In this document: piece after piece, positions 20,943 through 31,985 of the stretch
Position numbering within the stretch: the first letter of the stretch is position 1
Layout: each line of letters begins with the position of its first letter
Assembly: GCA_914767715.1 (NCBI GenBank)
Contig: OU612072.1
Location: 7,628,001 to 7,688,000 of the forward strand
Length of the DNA stretch: 60,000 nucleotides
Reading direction: 5' to 3'
DNA from: Membranipora membranacea
Taxonomy: Eukaryota > Bryozoa > Gymnolaemata > Cheilostomatida > Membraniporidae
Notes under the pieces: model-generated
The model's database searches: none
The model's input: the letters and a program-made list of their open reading frames with translations, nothing else
Told to the model about the DNA's origin: nothing
Position numbers and translations under genes: made by a program

Positions 20943-22337
20943 GTGTTTCTCATACCAGAAATAAAAGACTATGATGTTTCAACTCCAGTCGATGTAAAAA
21001 TATTTCTGGGGATGATCGATGCCTTTCCTGACTTGGAGTACATCCCCTATGGTTTCAGCAATGGGTTCAAACTTGGTATTTGCTACAGTCCTGAAGTAGT
21101 GGCAACAGTTAAAGGAAAAAGCAGGAACCAAGAACATCTCATGAAATAACTTCACTCTGAAGTAGACTTTGGTTGCATCATTGGACCTTTTAAAAAACCT
21201 CCCATTCTGGACATGGTGATTTCCCCAAATCTATGTCATTCCAAAAGCTAAAAATGGCGCATGATAATTGATCTATCAGCGCCACACGGGACATCAGTAA
21301 ATGATAACATTCCCACACATAACCTTGAGGTAACATATGAGATGTAGTTGCACATGTTTTATCACTCAACAAACCAGACCAGGCCTATTTTGCCAAACTT
21401 GATGTAACAGATGCATATCAAATGGTTCCCATCACCAAATCAGAATGACAGTTCTTAGGTATTAAGGTAGATGGCCAATACTACATTTTATGCTACCCTA
21501 CTGATCTTATGTTTTCAAGTGGTTTAATATTTTGCGGTTAGCGATGACAGAAACCCGAATACTTAAAATTAGCTGAATACTTACCTTGTATGCCAAAAGG
21601 TTGAATAGCTCAGTGTGTAGAGCGTCTGACTTGTAAACACATTGAAATAGGATTTTGCATGTGCAATTCCAATTGTGTTCTGTTTTTTTTTTAAATAGAA
21701 TACTACTGCTACCATTAAGGAGTTATCCTCTCAAATTCGCGGGCCTGAGATCCATGAATAATTAAGACTAGTAATAAAGGTTAGAGTTGTGCCCTCCGCA
21801 AATTAGGAGCCCGGGAATTATTAAGGTCAGTAGGATAGATTATCTATGGGGGCAGGGAGCAGCTGCAGGATTTTCCAAAGGATAAGTAATATGCTGCGAT
21901 GGCTCTTCATCACTGCAAAATCACAAATGTCACATTTCTAACTATCTAGGTGATTTTCTCATCGTTGCCTCCGGGGCGGATGCTTGTAATATTGTGCTCC
22001 ATAGGATCCTAGGGGTGTTCCGGGATGTAGAGGTACCTGTTTCTGCGCCCAAAAAAGAAGAAGCTACAGGAGCAATTGTCTTTCTAGGGAAAGGGATAGA
22101 TTCTGCACAGGGGAGTATATTTAGGGCAAGGCAAGGTAACAGATGCCCTTAATCACATAAATGCATTTCTATCTAAAAATCGTCTGCGAGTAAAATACTG
22201 GGACTACTAGGAAAACTCTGCCATCTTTCCCAGATTGTAGTAGCAGGCCGTGCATACCTCAGCAGTGTGTATGGCAGTCGAAAGGGTATCATGTCATGTG
22301 ACCAAAATCTCAAACGGCATATATCTCGTGAGATCAG
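20943..22337 (+). pseudogene. DIRS-type reverse transcriptase, broken
   Basis: Entry motif TPVDVKIFLGMIDAFPDLEY and GFSNGFKLGI (20970-21090), then PFKKPP, MIIDLSAPHGTSVNDNIP, FAKLDVTDAYQMVPITKSE and FLGIKVDGQYYILCYP in shifting frames. After an insertion, NYLGDFLIVASGADAC (about 21943-21990) and VPVSAPKKEEAT. The active-site YxDD is YLGD here, so one metal-binding Asp is lost. A conserved Trp codon reads TGA at 21446-21448. Confidence 0.8.
21599..21695 (+). repeat. tRNA-derived insertion within the RT
   Basis: Head GGTTGAATAGCTCAGTGTGT resembles the 5' half of a tRNA (A box) and ends in a run of T after a degenerate B box. It lies in the stretch that interrupts the RT coding blocks. Confidence 0.45.
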
Positions 22338-22950
22338 GAGAGGTATACACACGAGGGTGCTGGGGGCTGGAACAATCAACAATGAAAGCTCCCCCAGTGG
22401 GACTCGAACCCACAACTCCTGTGGCACTAATCGCCTGGCAGTGAATAGCAAGCGCGCGAACCGATTGCGCCATCTCACCAACCCCAAAAAAGAATGGGTC
22501 GATGGCGCTAATTAGATAGCCCGCTATTCACTACTCCGAGTTGTGTTCTCTCATCCCACAGCACATTCCAATCCACCATTGCCACCCTATGAAACACAGC
22601 GTACGTGTTAGGGTTATTGGCCTTACATGGCCTATTGCTGGCACCCCTTGTAGTAGGTTTAGCTGTCTTTCCAGCTTGTCAGCATGTCTTTCCATGCTGT
22701 CACATGTCTTTCCATGAGTCAGTCAGTAGACAAGTACACAGGAGAGGTATACACCCGAGGGTGCTGGGGGCTGGAACAATCAACAATGAAAGCTCCCCCA
22801 GTGAGACTTGAACCCACAACTCCTGTGGCACTAATCGCCTGGCAGTGAATAGCAAGCACGAACCGATTGCGCCATCTCACCACCCCCAAAAAAGAATGGG
22901 TCGATGGCGCTAATTAGATAGCCCGCTATTCACTTCTCGGAGTCATGAAT
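22338..22950 (-). repeat. pair of tRNA-derived SINEs
   Basis: Two direct copies of a roughly 205-bp unit (about 22338-22545 and 22740-22940), minus strand. Each has an A box (TGGCGCAATCGG; 22461-22472 and 22863-22874 on the complement) and a B box (GGTTCGAGTCC-like; 22400-22410 and 22802-22813). Both share a tail with GGTGCTGGGGGCTGGAAC. The pair is flanked by 29-bp direct repeats (22309-22337 and 22951-22979, two mismatches), so it entered the DIRS element after the element was in place. Not functional tRNAs. Confidence 0.82.
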
Positions 22951-23019
22951 CTCATACGGCATATATCTTGTGAGATCAGATCTGATTTGGTTGTATCGAG
23001 AGATTTCCTGTCTTATTTA

Positions 23020-23447
23020 GCACCAAGTAAACAGTTTCAATATCTTGTGGCAGGGACTGTAGACTTCACTCTGGTCACTGATGCTTCAGGATCAATATGA
23101 TATGGAGGTTTTTGTGGAAACACTTGGTTCCATAGGATGTGGCCAGATAAATTTTGGACAAACTGAAACATCACAGTTCTAGAGATGTTCCCCATATTTG
23201 TAGCAGTGCACATGTGGTATGAAAAATTTGCAAATTCAGTGGTTGGGGTCAGGACAGATAATGGGGCCCTAGTCTCTATCCTAGAGGATCTGTATTGTAA
23301 AGATTTTGTTGTGAGAAAGCTACTATGTCCTTTAGCGCTCCTATGCATGCAACAAAATATTCCAGGTTTAGAGAACATTGCCACAGATTTTTTGTCCAGA
23401 AATAAAATCAGAGAATTTAAACTCCGTTTTCCCACCATGGCTGCCTG
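23020..23447 (+). pseudogene. RNase H domain of the DIRS-type element
   Basis: Acidic residues of RNase H are present: D in FTLVTDASG, E in TVLEMFPIF, D in VGVRTDNGALVS and D in ENIATDFLSRN. Two expected Trp codons read TGA (23098-23100 and 23164-23166), so the frame is interrupted. From 23185 the stretch is open to the end of the domain. Confidence 0.8.
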
Positions 23448-23679
23448 ACCAACTAGCTTACCGGTTCATCTGTGTCCGAATAGGGTAAAAGATAAATACT
23501 GGTTATGAGGTGACAAATAATAATGTTTTTTTCTATTCATAAAATGACCTTTGAGCCTCAGGGCGTGAAGCGATGTCATGAGAAGGTCAAAGCAAACACA
23601 TGACATTAATAAGTATTGTGCAATATTTATTATGAATATATAGTACAATAATATAAGTATGTACACATGATACATAAAA

Positions 23680-24520
23680 GATCCCCTGCACTATTTATTT
23701 CAGGTCTGAGAGCTAAGGCGAGGGGCTTCTTAGACAAGTCTTTGTCTGAGGGGTCAAAGAAGTCTTACGATCGATTTTACAACCAATACAAAATGTTCTG
23801 CTCTGAGCACAAGCTCAAAAAAGTTTCTACTTTGTCAAAGGAGTTGTGGGGAACTTGGCACAAGACGGAAAGAAACACAGTGCAATCATGTCACATCTGT
23901 CAGCATTGAAATGTGTAAAAAAGATCAGTGAGGTTACATTTGCTACTCATAAACTAAAGTTAATATTGAGGGGTATAAAAAACTATACAGGCGATATCTC
24001 TTGATCAGTTACACACTCTGATCACTAAGGCAGAGCTGGACTTGCGGAGTCTTGATGGGAGGCTCTTTTCTGCCATGGTATCTGGTGCTTTTTTTATGGG
24101 TTCTTACGCCCTAGCGAAGATTGTATATTCTCAGCAGGGCATCATAATATGTCTGTTGGCGACGTGTGTTTTAGCAAGGGTGCTATGGAAGTGCACATTA
24201 ATTCTTTCATGAATTCCGCAGAGTCAGCAAGCATAATGACTAAAGCAGTAGGGGGAGTGATATTACTGGTATCTAAAACACTTGAAACCCTCCAACAGCA
24301 CCCCTTTGTTTGAAGTCATAACAGCGCAGTTCAGAAAAGAGTTCAGTTAGGTCCTTAAGGATTCAAAAATAGAGAGCTGGGCCACTCCTCACTCACTGAG
24401 ATGAGGTGGCACTACCTGGGTTAGCATACAGGGCTGGTCTGATTTAAGAATAAGATATTTTGGCAGGTGGTCATCCGTTGCCTTCAAGACATAACATAAC
24501 ATGATAAACTAAGGTACAGT
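23680..24520 (+). pseudogene. tyrosine recombinase of the DIRS-type element
   Basis: N-terminal core-binding part GLRAKARGFLDKSLSEGSKK and YDRFYNQYKMFCSEHKL, then broken blocks (TKAELDLRSL, FFMGSY) and the C-terminal HSLR...GGTTW...SDLRIRYFGRWSS. HSLR fits the HxxR box and GRWSS is typical of Ngaro/DIRS recombinases. Where the catalytic Tyr should follow (AFKT then Tyr) the codon is TAA. Several other stops are present. Confidence 0.75.
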
Positions 24521-24974
24521 TCTGGCGAAACAATTGTTCTGCACTTGCTATGTGTGCCTCACTCAGAACAATTGGTTTGGTGTTCATTTGTTTGTCAATT
24601 CTGCATCAGATTTAACAACAACAACAACATCTTATACTATGGCAAGTACCCTGTCTGCCAAATAACATGTACAGTGGCGTTGATCGTCAATTTCGGTTAC
24701 AAAGGCGTGAAGGGCCCCATATTTTTTCCCTTAAGAATATGTTACATTATAAAAAAGAAAGGATGATGTTTGTCTGGAAAAGATGTAGGCCAAGAAAGAT
24801 TGTCATGATTTACAATGATGGTCATATTGAGCAACGGATATTGATAGTGTGCCACGTTCAACAACTCATCACTCGGCTAGTAGTCTACTAAATATAGACA
24901 CAGCTCATTGTGAAACAACTAACCAGCACTCACCGACAAAAATGTTCACAATAGTAGCCATTTAAGAGCAACTG

Positions 24975-25410
24975 TTGTCTGCACTCGAGAGAATAAACAA
25001 CTTGGAACAAAAGGTTCAGTATATTACTAAAGAGAATTTCAGCTTGAAGAAAGAGGTAGAACAAAATGAAACTCAGCAATCTGATATTCGTAAGGTTTCT
25101 CAATCAGTGACTGCTAACAAGGTGACATTTGCTCAATTAGCACAAGCAATGCAAAACCAAACCGATGATAAACCGATGATAAACCGATGATAAACCGATG
25201 ATTAACCGATGATAAAGCATGAGTGACATGAGCGTACAATCACAAAAGAATAAAGTAGTAACGGCTGGAAACGTGGGTGATATTTTTAAGAATGATGGCG
25301 ACATCAGAAAGGCTGTAGGAGTACTCGAGAAAATGAGTAGAAGCGGTAATAACTGCTTCAAAAGTTCCATACCATTTCAAGATTGTTCCTTTTTTCGATT
25401 AGGCTGACTT
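24975..25410 (+). pseudogene. coiled-coil ORF1-like relic of a LINE
   Basis: A coiled-coil stretch (LERINNLEQKVQYITKENF) leads to a second open stretch from 25219 (VVTAGNVGDIFKNDGDIRKA). An 11-bp minisatellite causes the frame change between them. Coiled coil followed by a small domain, just upstream of an endonuclease fragment, is the layout of CR1/L2-type ORF1. Assignment is by position and composition. Confidence 0.42.
25160..25215. repeat. 11-bp minisatellite, five units
   Basis: Unit AACCGATGATA repeats five times with one variant. It disrupts the ORF1-like reading frame. Confidence 0.88.
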
Positions 25411-25685
25411 TGTGAGAGACCTTCAACAGGGCGGGTACGGCGAAACTACTGTGTCAAGAATAACTAAGTTTAGAAATCCTACATGATCTGTAAAGGTATA
25501 TACATTAAATCTCCCAAACTTCTACAAAAAGCCATAAAAGATAGAGTGCGCGCTTTTGACCTTACTTTTGTGGTCGAAGAGTACAACATGCCATCTGTCA
25601 CTAGATGCAACAACCACCATGGAGCTGAGTTAAATTCGTCTACCTCTAATTTACCAAGCATGGACATAGTGCACAAGATCACTGT

Positions 25686-25985
25686 GTAGAGAAGTATAAT
25701 GAGCTAAGAGTTCTGGCGAAGCACTATAATCTTGTATTTTTGACTGGATCTTGGCTTACCTCAGATAAGGAGTGGTTTCATAATATTGGTGGATTCAAAT
25801 TACATACACGCCTTCAAGCCAACTATTGCACTATCGGCGGTGTAGCTGATTATGGCAGGGAGAAACTTTCAGTAAATATTCTGACCAATCTGTATCTGCC
25901 TTCTGGTTTATGATGCACCAACCAAACGTGCCTTTTATTACATCTGCCATAATTTACCACCATGTTTTAGTTATGTTCCTCTGAA
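25686..25985 (+). pseudogene. LINE apurinic-type endonuclease, N-terminal fragment
   Basis: Reads KYNELRVLAKHYNLVFLTGS, then WLTSDKE, IGGFKLHTR, GGVADYGREK, and in another frame MMHQPNVPFITSAIIYH. In intact CR1/L2 elements the Glu of the TETWL motif is catalytic; here it reads LTGSWL, so that residue is lost. The fragment stops near IIYH, in the middle of the domain. Confidence 0.7.
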
Positions 25986-26149
25986 TTTCAGTGTTCTATT
26001 TAAGCCTAGAAATAATGGAAGAAATTTAATCCTATCAAATAGTTGAGCATTAGCAAGTGTCACATTCCATGATTGAAGTTTGAGGTTTGTTCATTGCCTA
26101 ATTCTAATATCAACCCTGTAGTAGGTTGATAGTATCGAAAATGTGGTAC

Positions 26150-26620
26150 AAAAAAAGAGAACAAAGTAAATCAAAAAGGAGTGTAAGCTTCAAAAGTTAA
26201 AAAATCGCATATAAAATTCAAAAAAGTTTTTATTTTGGTGCTTCTACATTCGGATGGTCATAATTTATCCATTTTTAATCTGTGAGCAGATTTGCTGTTT
26301 ATAATTACTTTAATATGAGGGTTCAGGGGATGAAGATTGTCGTTGGTTTTTTTGCTGAAGTGTTCACTGCAAGAGGTGTACAGGAATGATGCGATAGTTG
26401 GCAGTCCTAGAGAGTTAAGCCTCTGTTGGATGTTGTCAGGGAATGGCAGCATAATCCGAGCGATGGATTCTCTCTAGTCTAGTTTTGCCAGTGTCTGATA
26501 ACATATTGTACAATGCAACGAAGAAAGTTTTAAGGCCCTTTCTATCCTTGCCGAAATGTTCCAGTAATCTCATCGGGTATAAGCGTCGGGATCATCTAGA
26601 TATTATGTATAGTTAACATG
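26150..26620 (-). pseudogene. 3' end of a second CR1/L2-like LINE
   Basis: Minus-strand reading gives MLPFPDNIQQRLNSLGLPTI and FSKKTNDNLHPLNPH, matching the tail that follows the RT in CR1/L2 ORF2 (an RL..LGLPTL box, then HPL). A stop precedes the open stretch at 26452. Severely 5'-truncated, as is usual for LINE copies. Confidence 0.6.
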
Positions 26621-26624
26621 ATCA

Positions 26625-28370
26625 CTAAAAGTTGGTGTGCTCAGAAGGAGAAAGACAAAACATCATCATATCCATAGGATTCACCAATTCACATAGCAGG
26701 TTTCCTTGTTAAGCAAATACTATACCTTGCTCTCAGTCAGCTTTGAATGTCAATAACCAGTGAGGTGATCAAGGTATTTTCTCTAGATTTGCCCGTAAAA
26801 TAAGAAATCAAAGTTTATTTCATCAGGGCGCACCAGCTACCATTTATTAATTCGGTATTGAAGTAAATGTTGTAATTGGAATGTACAAATGCGCCTGTTT
26901 GTATTATGATATGAACTTCCCCTGTAATAAAGTCATTGGTACCCAGAGATAAATTCCTAGTGTAATTCATCAGACGCGATAATTGTGTAAGGTTTCAACA
27001 TGTGTATGATAATAGAAGCCGAGTTGGAAAAACATAAAAGGCTTGCTACAAGTCTGTTCCTCTTTACAATTTTATCCTGGATCTGGTCCCGATCCCGGTC
27101 CCGTTCCTGGTTGCTCACCACTTTTAATCACTTAAAGTACTGAACTTGTACTAGATTAAGCAGCAGAATTTCAAGATTAAAATTCTCCTGTTCTCACAGC
27201 TAAAATTTCACTAAAATTTTTCTGTTGCAGGGGATTATAAATTCCGTATAATAGTGTAGTCTACAGATGTAGCCAACAAACATGATATTTGCTGGGTAAT
27301 TTGAGGGTAGTTATCAGATCGCTGTTCTTTTTGCTAAGGATGTTAATTTATTATAAATTTGAGTGGATAGAATAAGAAGAGGATGTAGACCAATGTGTAT
27401 GCAGAATATCTAGAGTGGTTACAATTTTGTATGATCACAACACGAAATTTCGGCCAGCTATATCATCCAAAAAGTTGCTATGTTATTATAGTATGAACCC
27501 CATTGTAAAACTTTCAACAGTGTTTGTTGTGGTGTTGAAGTGTTTTTAATAGCGGTGAATTTGCCTTTCAGCTAGTGAAAGTTAATTGCTGCATGAAAAC
27601 ACAACGAATATAAGAGTTTTTGTTTTATATATATACTTTATTGTCAATCATCTTTAGGAATGTTTTTTTCATGCAGTGACAGAACAAAAAATTATGAGAC
27701 CCTCGAAATTAAATCTGTATTGCTTCCTTGTCAATTTATCTTGAATCTAGCGAAGACTGAGACCGTTTGTTCTAGAGGCAACGCTGAGTAGCTTCAATTT
27801 TAATGAAGCATCCCTGTATCACCATGCCACGACCATCAATTCAGTTTGAAGTAAAGAAAATAAATCGTTTTCATGGAAAATTTCTTCGAGAAGGTTTTGA
27901 TGAAACAAAAACAAATTTATTTTGAAGTGATGCTGTAACTTATCAGAGACATTGACTTTGTGCTTGGGCTTTGTGCTTAAAGCAGGGGTAGGCTAAATGG
28001 TAATGCAAAAGGGTGAATTAGGGAGATGATTGCCCTATTAACATATGCATGGATTCCCAATTTTTGTCATACAATTTCCTTAGCGACTAACAGTTATATA
28101 ATGTTATTCTGAAATTTGCTGCAACAAGAAGGTATTATGATGAATGAGGACAGGTATGTGTTATAATTATATACATCTCATTTTATATAAGCACATTATT
28201 GTTGCTGTATGATTAGAAGTAAGTGTAAATTGTGAGTTTTTTTAAAGCCTGTCAAAAGCACCGGTATTATGTCAGCTGTAAACGCAAGTTAGGCGTATGT
28301 GCAGCTGTTTGTTTTTTATAGGAAATAAATTAAATGCTTCTGGTGTAGAACTTATTTTTTTTACAATAAG
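26625..28370. other. no gene recognised
   Basis: AT-rich sequence. I could not place a first exon for the small gene that follows, nor a repeat family. Confidence 0.4.
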
Positions 28371-28376
28371 TCTCAT

Positions 28377-28994
28377 ATGACTGAAACAGATAAGCCACTT
28401 ATCAAATATTTGTTTGAGTATAAGTATTTTATCACACTGCCATTCGATGTCTTTAAGTTAAGGAGAGTGAAGCATAACTACATACCTCCAGAGCCTTTTG
28501 AGACTTACTTTGAAGATATATACTGGCCTGTGTATGAGGCTCAACTGGTAGAGGCCAAACAAAGACATGACCTTAGTGAGTGACTTCTGATCTTCAACAT
28601 AATACAATGTTGACATCCACGTGTAATATCATCTCACACGCATACATTCATATCTTACCATATCAATGTCTCAGTGATGTATACAGTGATATGTATGTGG
28701 CCTGTCTCAACATTGCATTGTGGGTAATGACATGTGGTGGTAAGCAGAAAATTTTTTTGCTACTTTTTTAGTGGTTAACTTATAGTTTACCACTCAATAG
28801 GGCCTTGTGTTATAGCGGGTAATCAGAAAGGTGAATTATCATACGAGTGAACCCCATTTAAAACTTGAACAGATGTATTATTAGAATGTAAAATCTCTGT
28901 TGATTTGTCAGCTATTATATTTTCACCTTCTCTTGCAGCATTTGTAGATTCCACACAAAGTCTTGCTACACTTGAAGAATTTTTGCGGAAATAA
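28377..28994 (+). CDS. small two-exon gene of unknown function
   Basis: Exon 28377-28575, a GTGAGT donor at 28576, an acceptor TCTTGCAG ending at 28938, exon 28939-28994 ending TAA. Phase 1 is kept across the junction; 84 residues in total. Landmarks: PLIKYLFEYKYFITLPFDVF, NYIPPEPFETYFEDIYWPVY, then TQSLATLEEFLRK at the end. Acidic, aromatic-rich, no signal peptide or membrane helix. Composition and clean splice sites suggest a real conserved protein, but I do not recognise it. An upstream coding exon is possible because an AATAAG sequence lies just before the ATG. AATAAA overlaps the stop codon (28990-28995). Confidence 0.5.
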
Positions 28995-28995
28995 A

Positions 28996-29740
28996 TTGAC
29001 ACCAGAGTATCATTTTAAGGAAACAAAGCATTTTATGTGGTTTTTTTCCACACCATTATTATTTTTTGTAAAATTATGTTTTGTCACATATAATATTTTG
29101 CAAGGCATTGGATAAAAGCTGAACAGTATTTCCTGTTCAACTCATATAGCTGCCTCCATTAGCTTGACGTAACAGATGTGCAATCATCTTACTTTCACTG
29201 CTTACAGAAAAGTTTTCTTTGGGAATATCAATATATATTGCATCAGTTTACTTGAGTAGTCCAAATTGCATATAAAGTCTACACAAATACAATCAGTTTG
29301 AGACATAAACATGCAAATATTTTAAGTTTATGGTTTGAGGTAAATATTTTTTTATTCTAGTCCAACAGTATTCATCTTAATTGAACATTTTTATGCAACT
29401 GTTACTATTACTCTCTCAGTATCTGTATATGTAAGATATATACAGCTTGATTTATGAGTTTTGTAAGGCATCATCAGTAATGAGAAAATAAATGGCTGTC
29501 TATCGCGGTCATGACTGCTAGAATTGGTGTCGGAATTCACTGCGATCCAGAGAGGGATAGGGAGAAAAAAGTATAATTCCTATCAACCGTACTTGATTGA
29601 TTTTTACTGACACTTTTATAATCCAGTCACCATTGTTTGAAATGACCTGCCAACTCCTTTTATGCTCTTATGGGGATGCAACTCCAATATGCCACGGATA
29701 ATTCTTAGTGTAGACATGTGATACAGAAAGCGGTGTGCAC
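28996..29740. other. spacer, no gene seen
   Basis: AT-rich, with T-runs. No ORF or repeat recognised. Confidence 0.4.
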
Positions 29741-29744
29741 CACC

Positions 29745-31830
29745 CAAGTTTAGCCAAGTTGATAAATGATAGGACAGTGGACCACATTATGTCTCCACTG
29801 TTTCGAAAATACTGCAGAAGCGTTCATCAGCAAATTTATTTATCTTGGAGATTATAACGACCCGGATACTGAATCAATATCAAACATTATCCCTGTTCAA
29901 CAGATAGTGAAATTACCTACTCATTATAGCAGGTGTTTAGATGTCATATTCACGAATATTACCGAGTTTTTTTTTAACTGCCACCAATCTTGAGTATGTG
30001 CACTGTGCCATTTTTGTGCCGTCTGTAAAAAGGAACGGAGCTTCAAATTACATTACCATAAAGAAACGCAGCATCAATCCTACCTCAAAAGTAGCTGTAA
30101 CAAGAGAGCTGTCTTCCAGCTCATGGTCAAATCTCTCCGATGTACATACAGCTGATGAGAAGATTGATATCCTTCACAACACACACAGCACAACAAAACA
30201 CGATAGTATACTAAAAAGATTTAGTCAAGTAGCGTGCGCGTTCCTTCTTGTAAACCGGTATTAACATCACCGCTAATCCACAAATGTCAGTGTGCCAAAC
30301 AAAGAGCTCAGAAGAAAAACAACCCAGACAGGAAATCCTTGGCAAAGCCACCGTCATTACAACTTGAACAACCACTGGTTAAGCAGGCTCCGGATAAGGT
30401 GAATTGGACGGATCAGGGTGGCAAAATCTGGTGGGAAACCCTTAAACAGCTCACTGGAGACTGGCACAATACACATCCTGCACCATTTATATCAATGTAT
30501 GGTAACTGGCTCTCCCACCCGGTTTGTTGAACATATAGTGTCTCCATTCTACTAGTAGAGAGGATTATTTAAGCTTGGTTAACAAAACCAACGAACATCT
30601 GATGTCACGTCCAATAACAAATATCATCAACCAAATTTTTGAAAGCGGTCATTTCTGCACATTTTGGAAAAGGTCAGAAGTTACTCCATTGAATAAAGTG
30701 AAGACAATTTCTACCTTCAATGAGCTCAGGCTTGTTTTTCTATGCAGGAAAATCATATGTGAGCAGATCAAGGTAGAGCTCCCCAGTCAAGATGATCATT
30801 ATGCATATACTTAACCAGGGAGCACCACTGACGCTCTAGTGAAATTTACAACAGAAACTACATACAAGCTTTCGCGAAAGTTCTTTCAAATGTTGCTAAT
30901 CAAAAACTTAAATACAAATCCTAGACTTGCCAGACCGTCGCTGAGTTTCTGCAATGACAGCTAGCAGAATGTGAGGTACTCAGATGTATATTCCTAATAT
31001 TATCAGTGTTGCAAAACTGGAATTGGATATTATTGTGGGACTGGTCTTGTGGAACATTTTTGTGCATATTCTACTGCCCGTCATCCCTTGGATCAAATAC
31101 GCAGATGATACTACTATGTTATAGTTATGATGCTGTTAAACGTGGATAAATCGCAATCACTGACTCTAACTGTTCAGATGAACATAATTTGTGGTCATAT
31201 CAATAAAAACTACATCCCCATGTCACAAGATTCATCAGTCAAACTTTTAGGGTTTGCTTTGACAATCATATGAGATTCAGTGCTCAGGTTGACTCTATAA
31301 TAAGTTAGTTAATGCCAGCTGTGCATGCCATTCGTCAGCTGAGGGAAGTTGTGGTCTTCACATCTAGTTTGGTCACATTTTATAGATCAAGAACTTTGTC
31401 AGCGATCTCCTACGCAGCTCCAATTTTGTTTTCATACTTGTCAATAGTGGTCAAGGAGATTCTTGAAAGGCTACAGAAGTGATGCCCTAGGGTAATTTTG
31501 TCATATTTAGAATGTTATGATGAGCGGTTTGCAGCATTAAATTTAACAGAACCAAGTATTTATCTGGACATACGCTACCTACAGTAAGTCAATTATGTGA
31601 GAAAGAACACCACCAATCCGCATCACCATCACCTACATTCTGTTATAATTAATAACAGGCATCATCAAAAAAACCCGACCCTCCCTAAATTCAACACTGC
31701 TCTTTGAGGAAAAAGCCTTTTTCATAAAAATACCACATATCACACACACACATTACTACCTCAATACATCACATTCACATTGTATTATCTTCTTCTTGCA
31801 TTGATCGGTGTTAAGTAAAGAACTGTTCAT
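29745..31830 (+). pseudogene. CR1/L2-like LINE ORF2: endonuclease C-terminus and reverse transcriptase
   Basis: Endonuclease end: IYLGDYNDPD, VKLPTHYSRCLDVIFTN. Linker: CAIFVPSVKRNG and KSLAKPPSLQLEQP. RT: RPITNIINQIFESG, FWKRSEVTPLNK, STFNELR, then IKYADDTTM with the YADD active site at 31098-31109. After it come VKLLGFA and VTFYRSRTLSAISYAAPILF, typical of the thumb region. Frames change several times and stops are frequent, so the copy is dead though nearly full-length at the 3' side. The catalytic YADD is intact. Confidence 0.78.
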
Positions 31831-31985
31831 AATGGTAACCATCTCATTGCAATGTCCATTGCCAAACTGCAATTTTGAGCTCTAGTAATGTCAAAAATGC
31901 AACTTGATTTCCAACAATAGGTATGCATTACTGCTGTTGCGCTATTAAGTGGAAGTTGTTAGTAGTGATGAAGAAGTGAACTAGG

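Larger units (their letters stand above)
20270..24520 (+). mobile_element. decayed DIRS-type (Ngaro-like) retrotransposon
   Basis: In order on one strand: SGNH hydrolase (20270-20803), RT approach region (20943-21149), reverse transcriptase (about 21180-22330), SINE insertion (22338-22950), end of RT and RNase H (about 22950-23447), tyrosine recombinase (about 23680-24520). This gene order, with a tyrosine recombinase in place of an integrase, is known for DIRS/Ngaro elements. Nearly every block carries stops or frameshifts. Terminal repeats were not located. Confidence 0.82.

Noticed and set aside
22400-22475. tRNA gene on the minus strand
   Set aside because: A and B boxes are present, but the region between them is too long and unpaired and the unit is repeated with a shared tail. 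It is a SINE.
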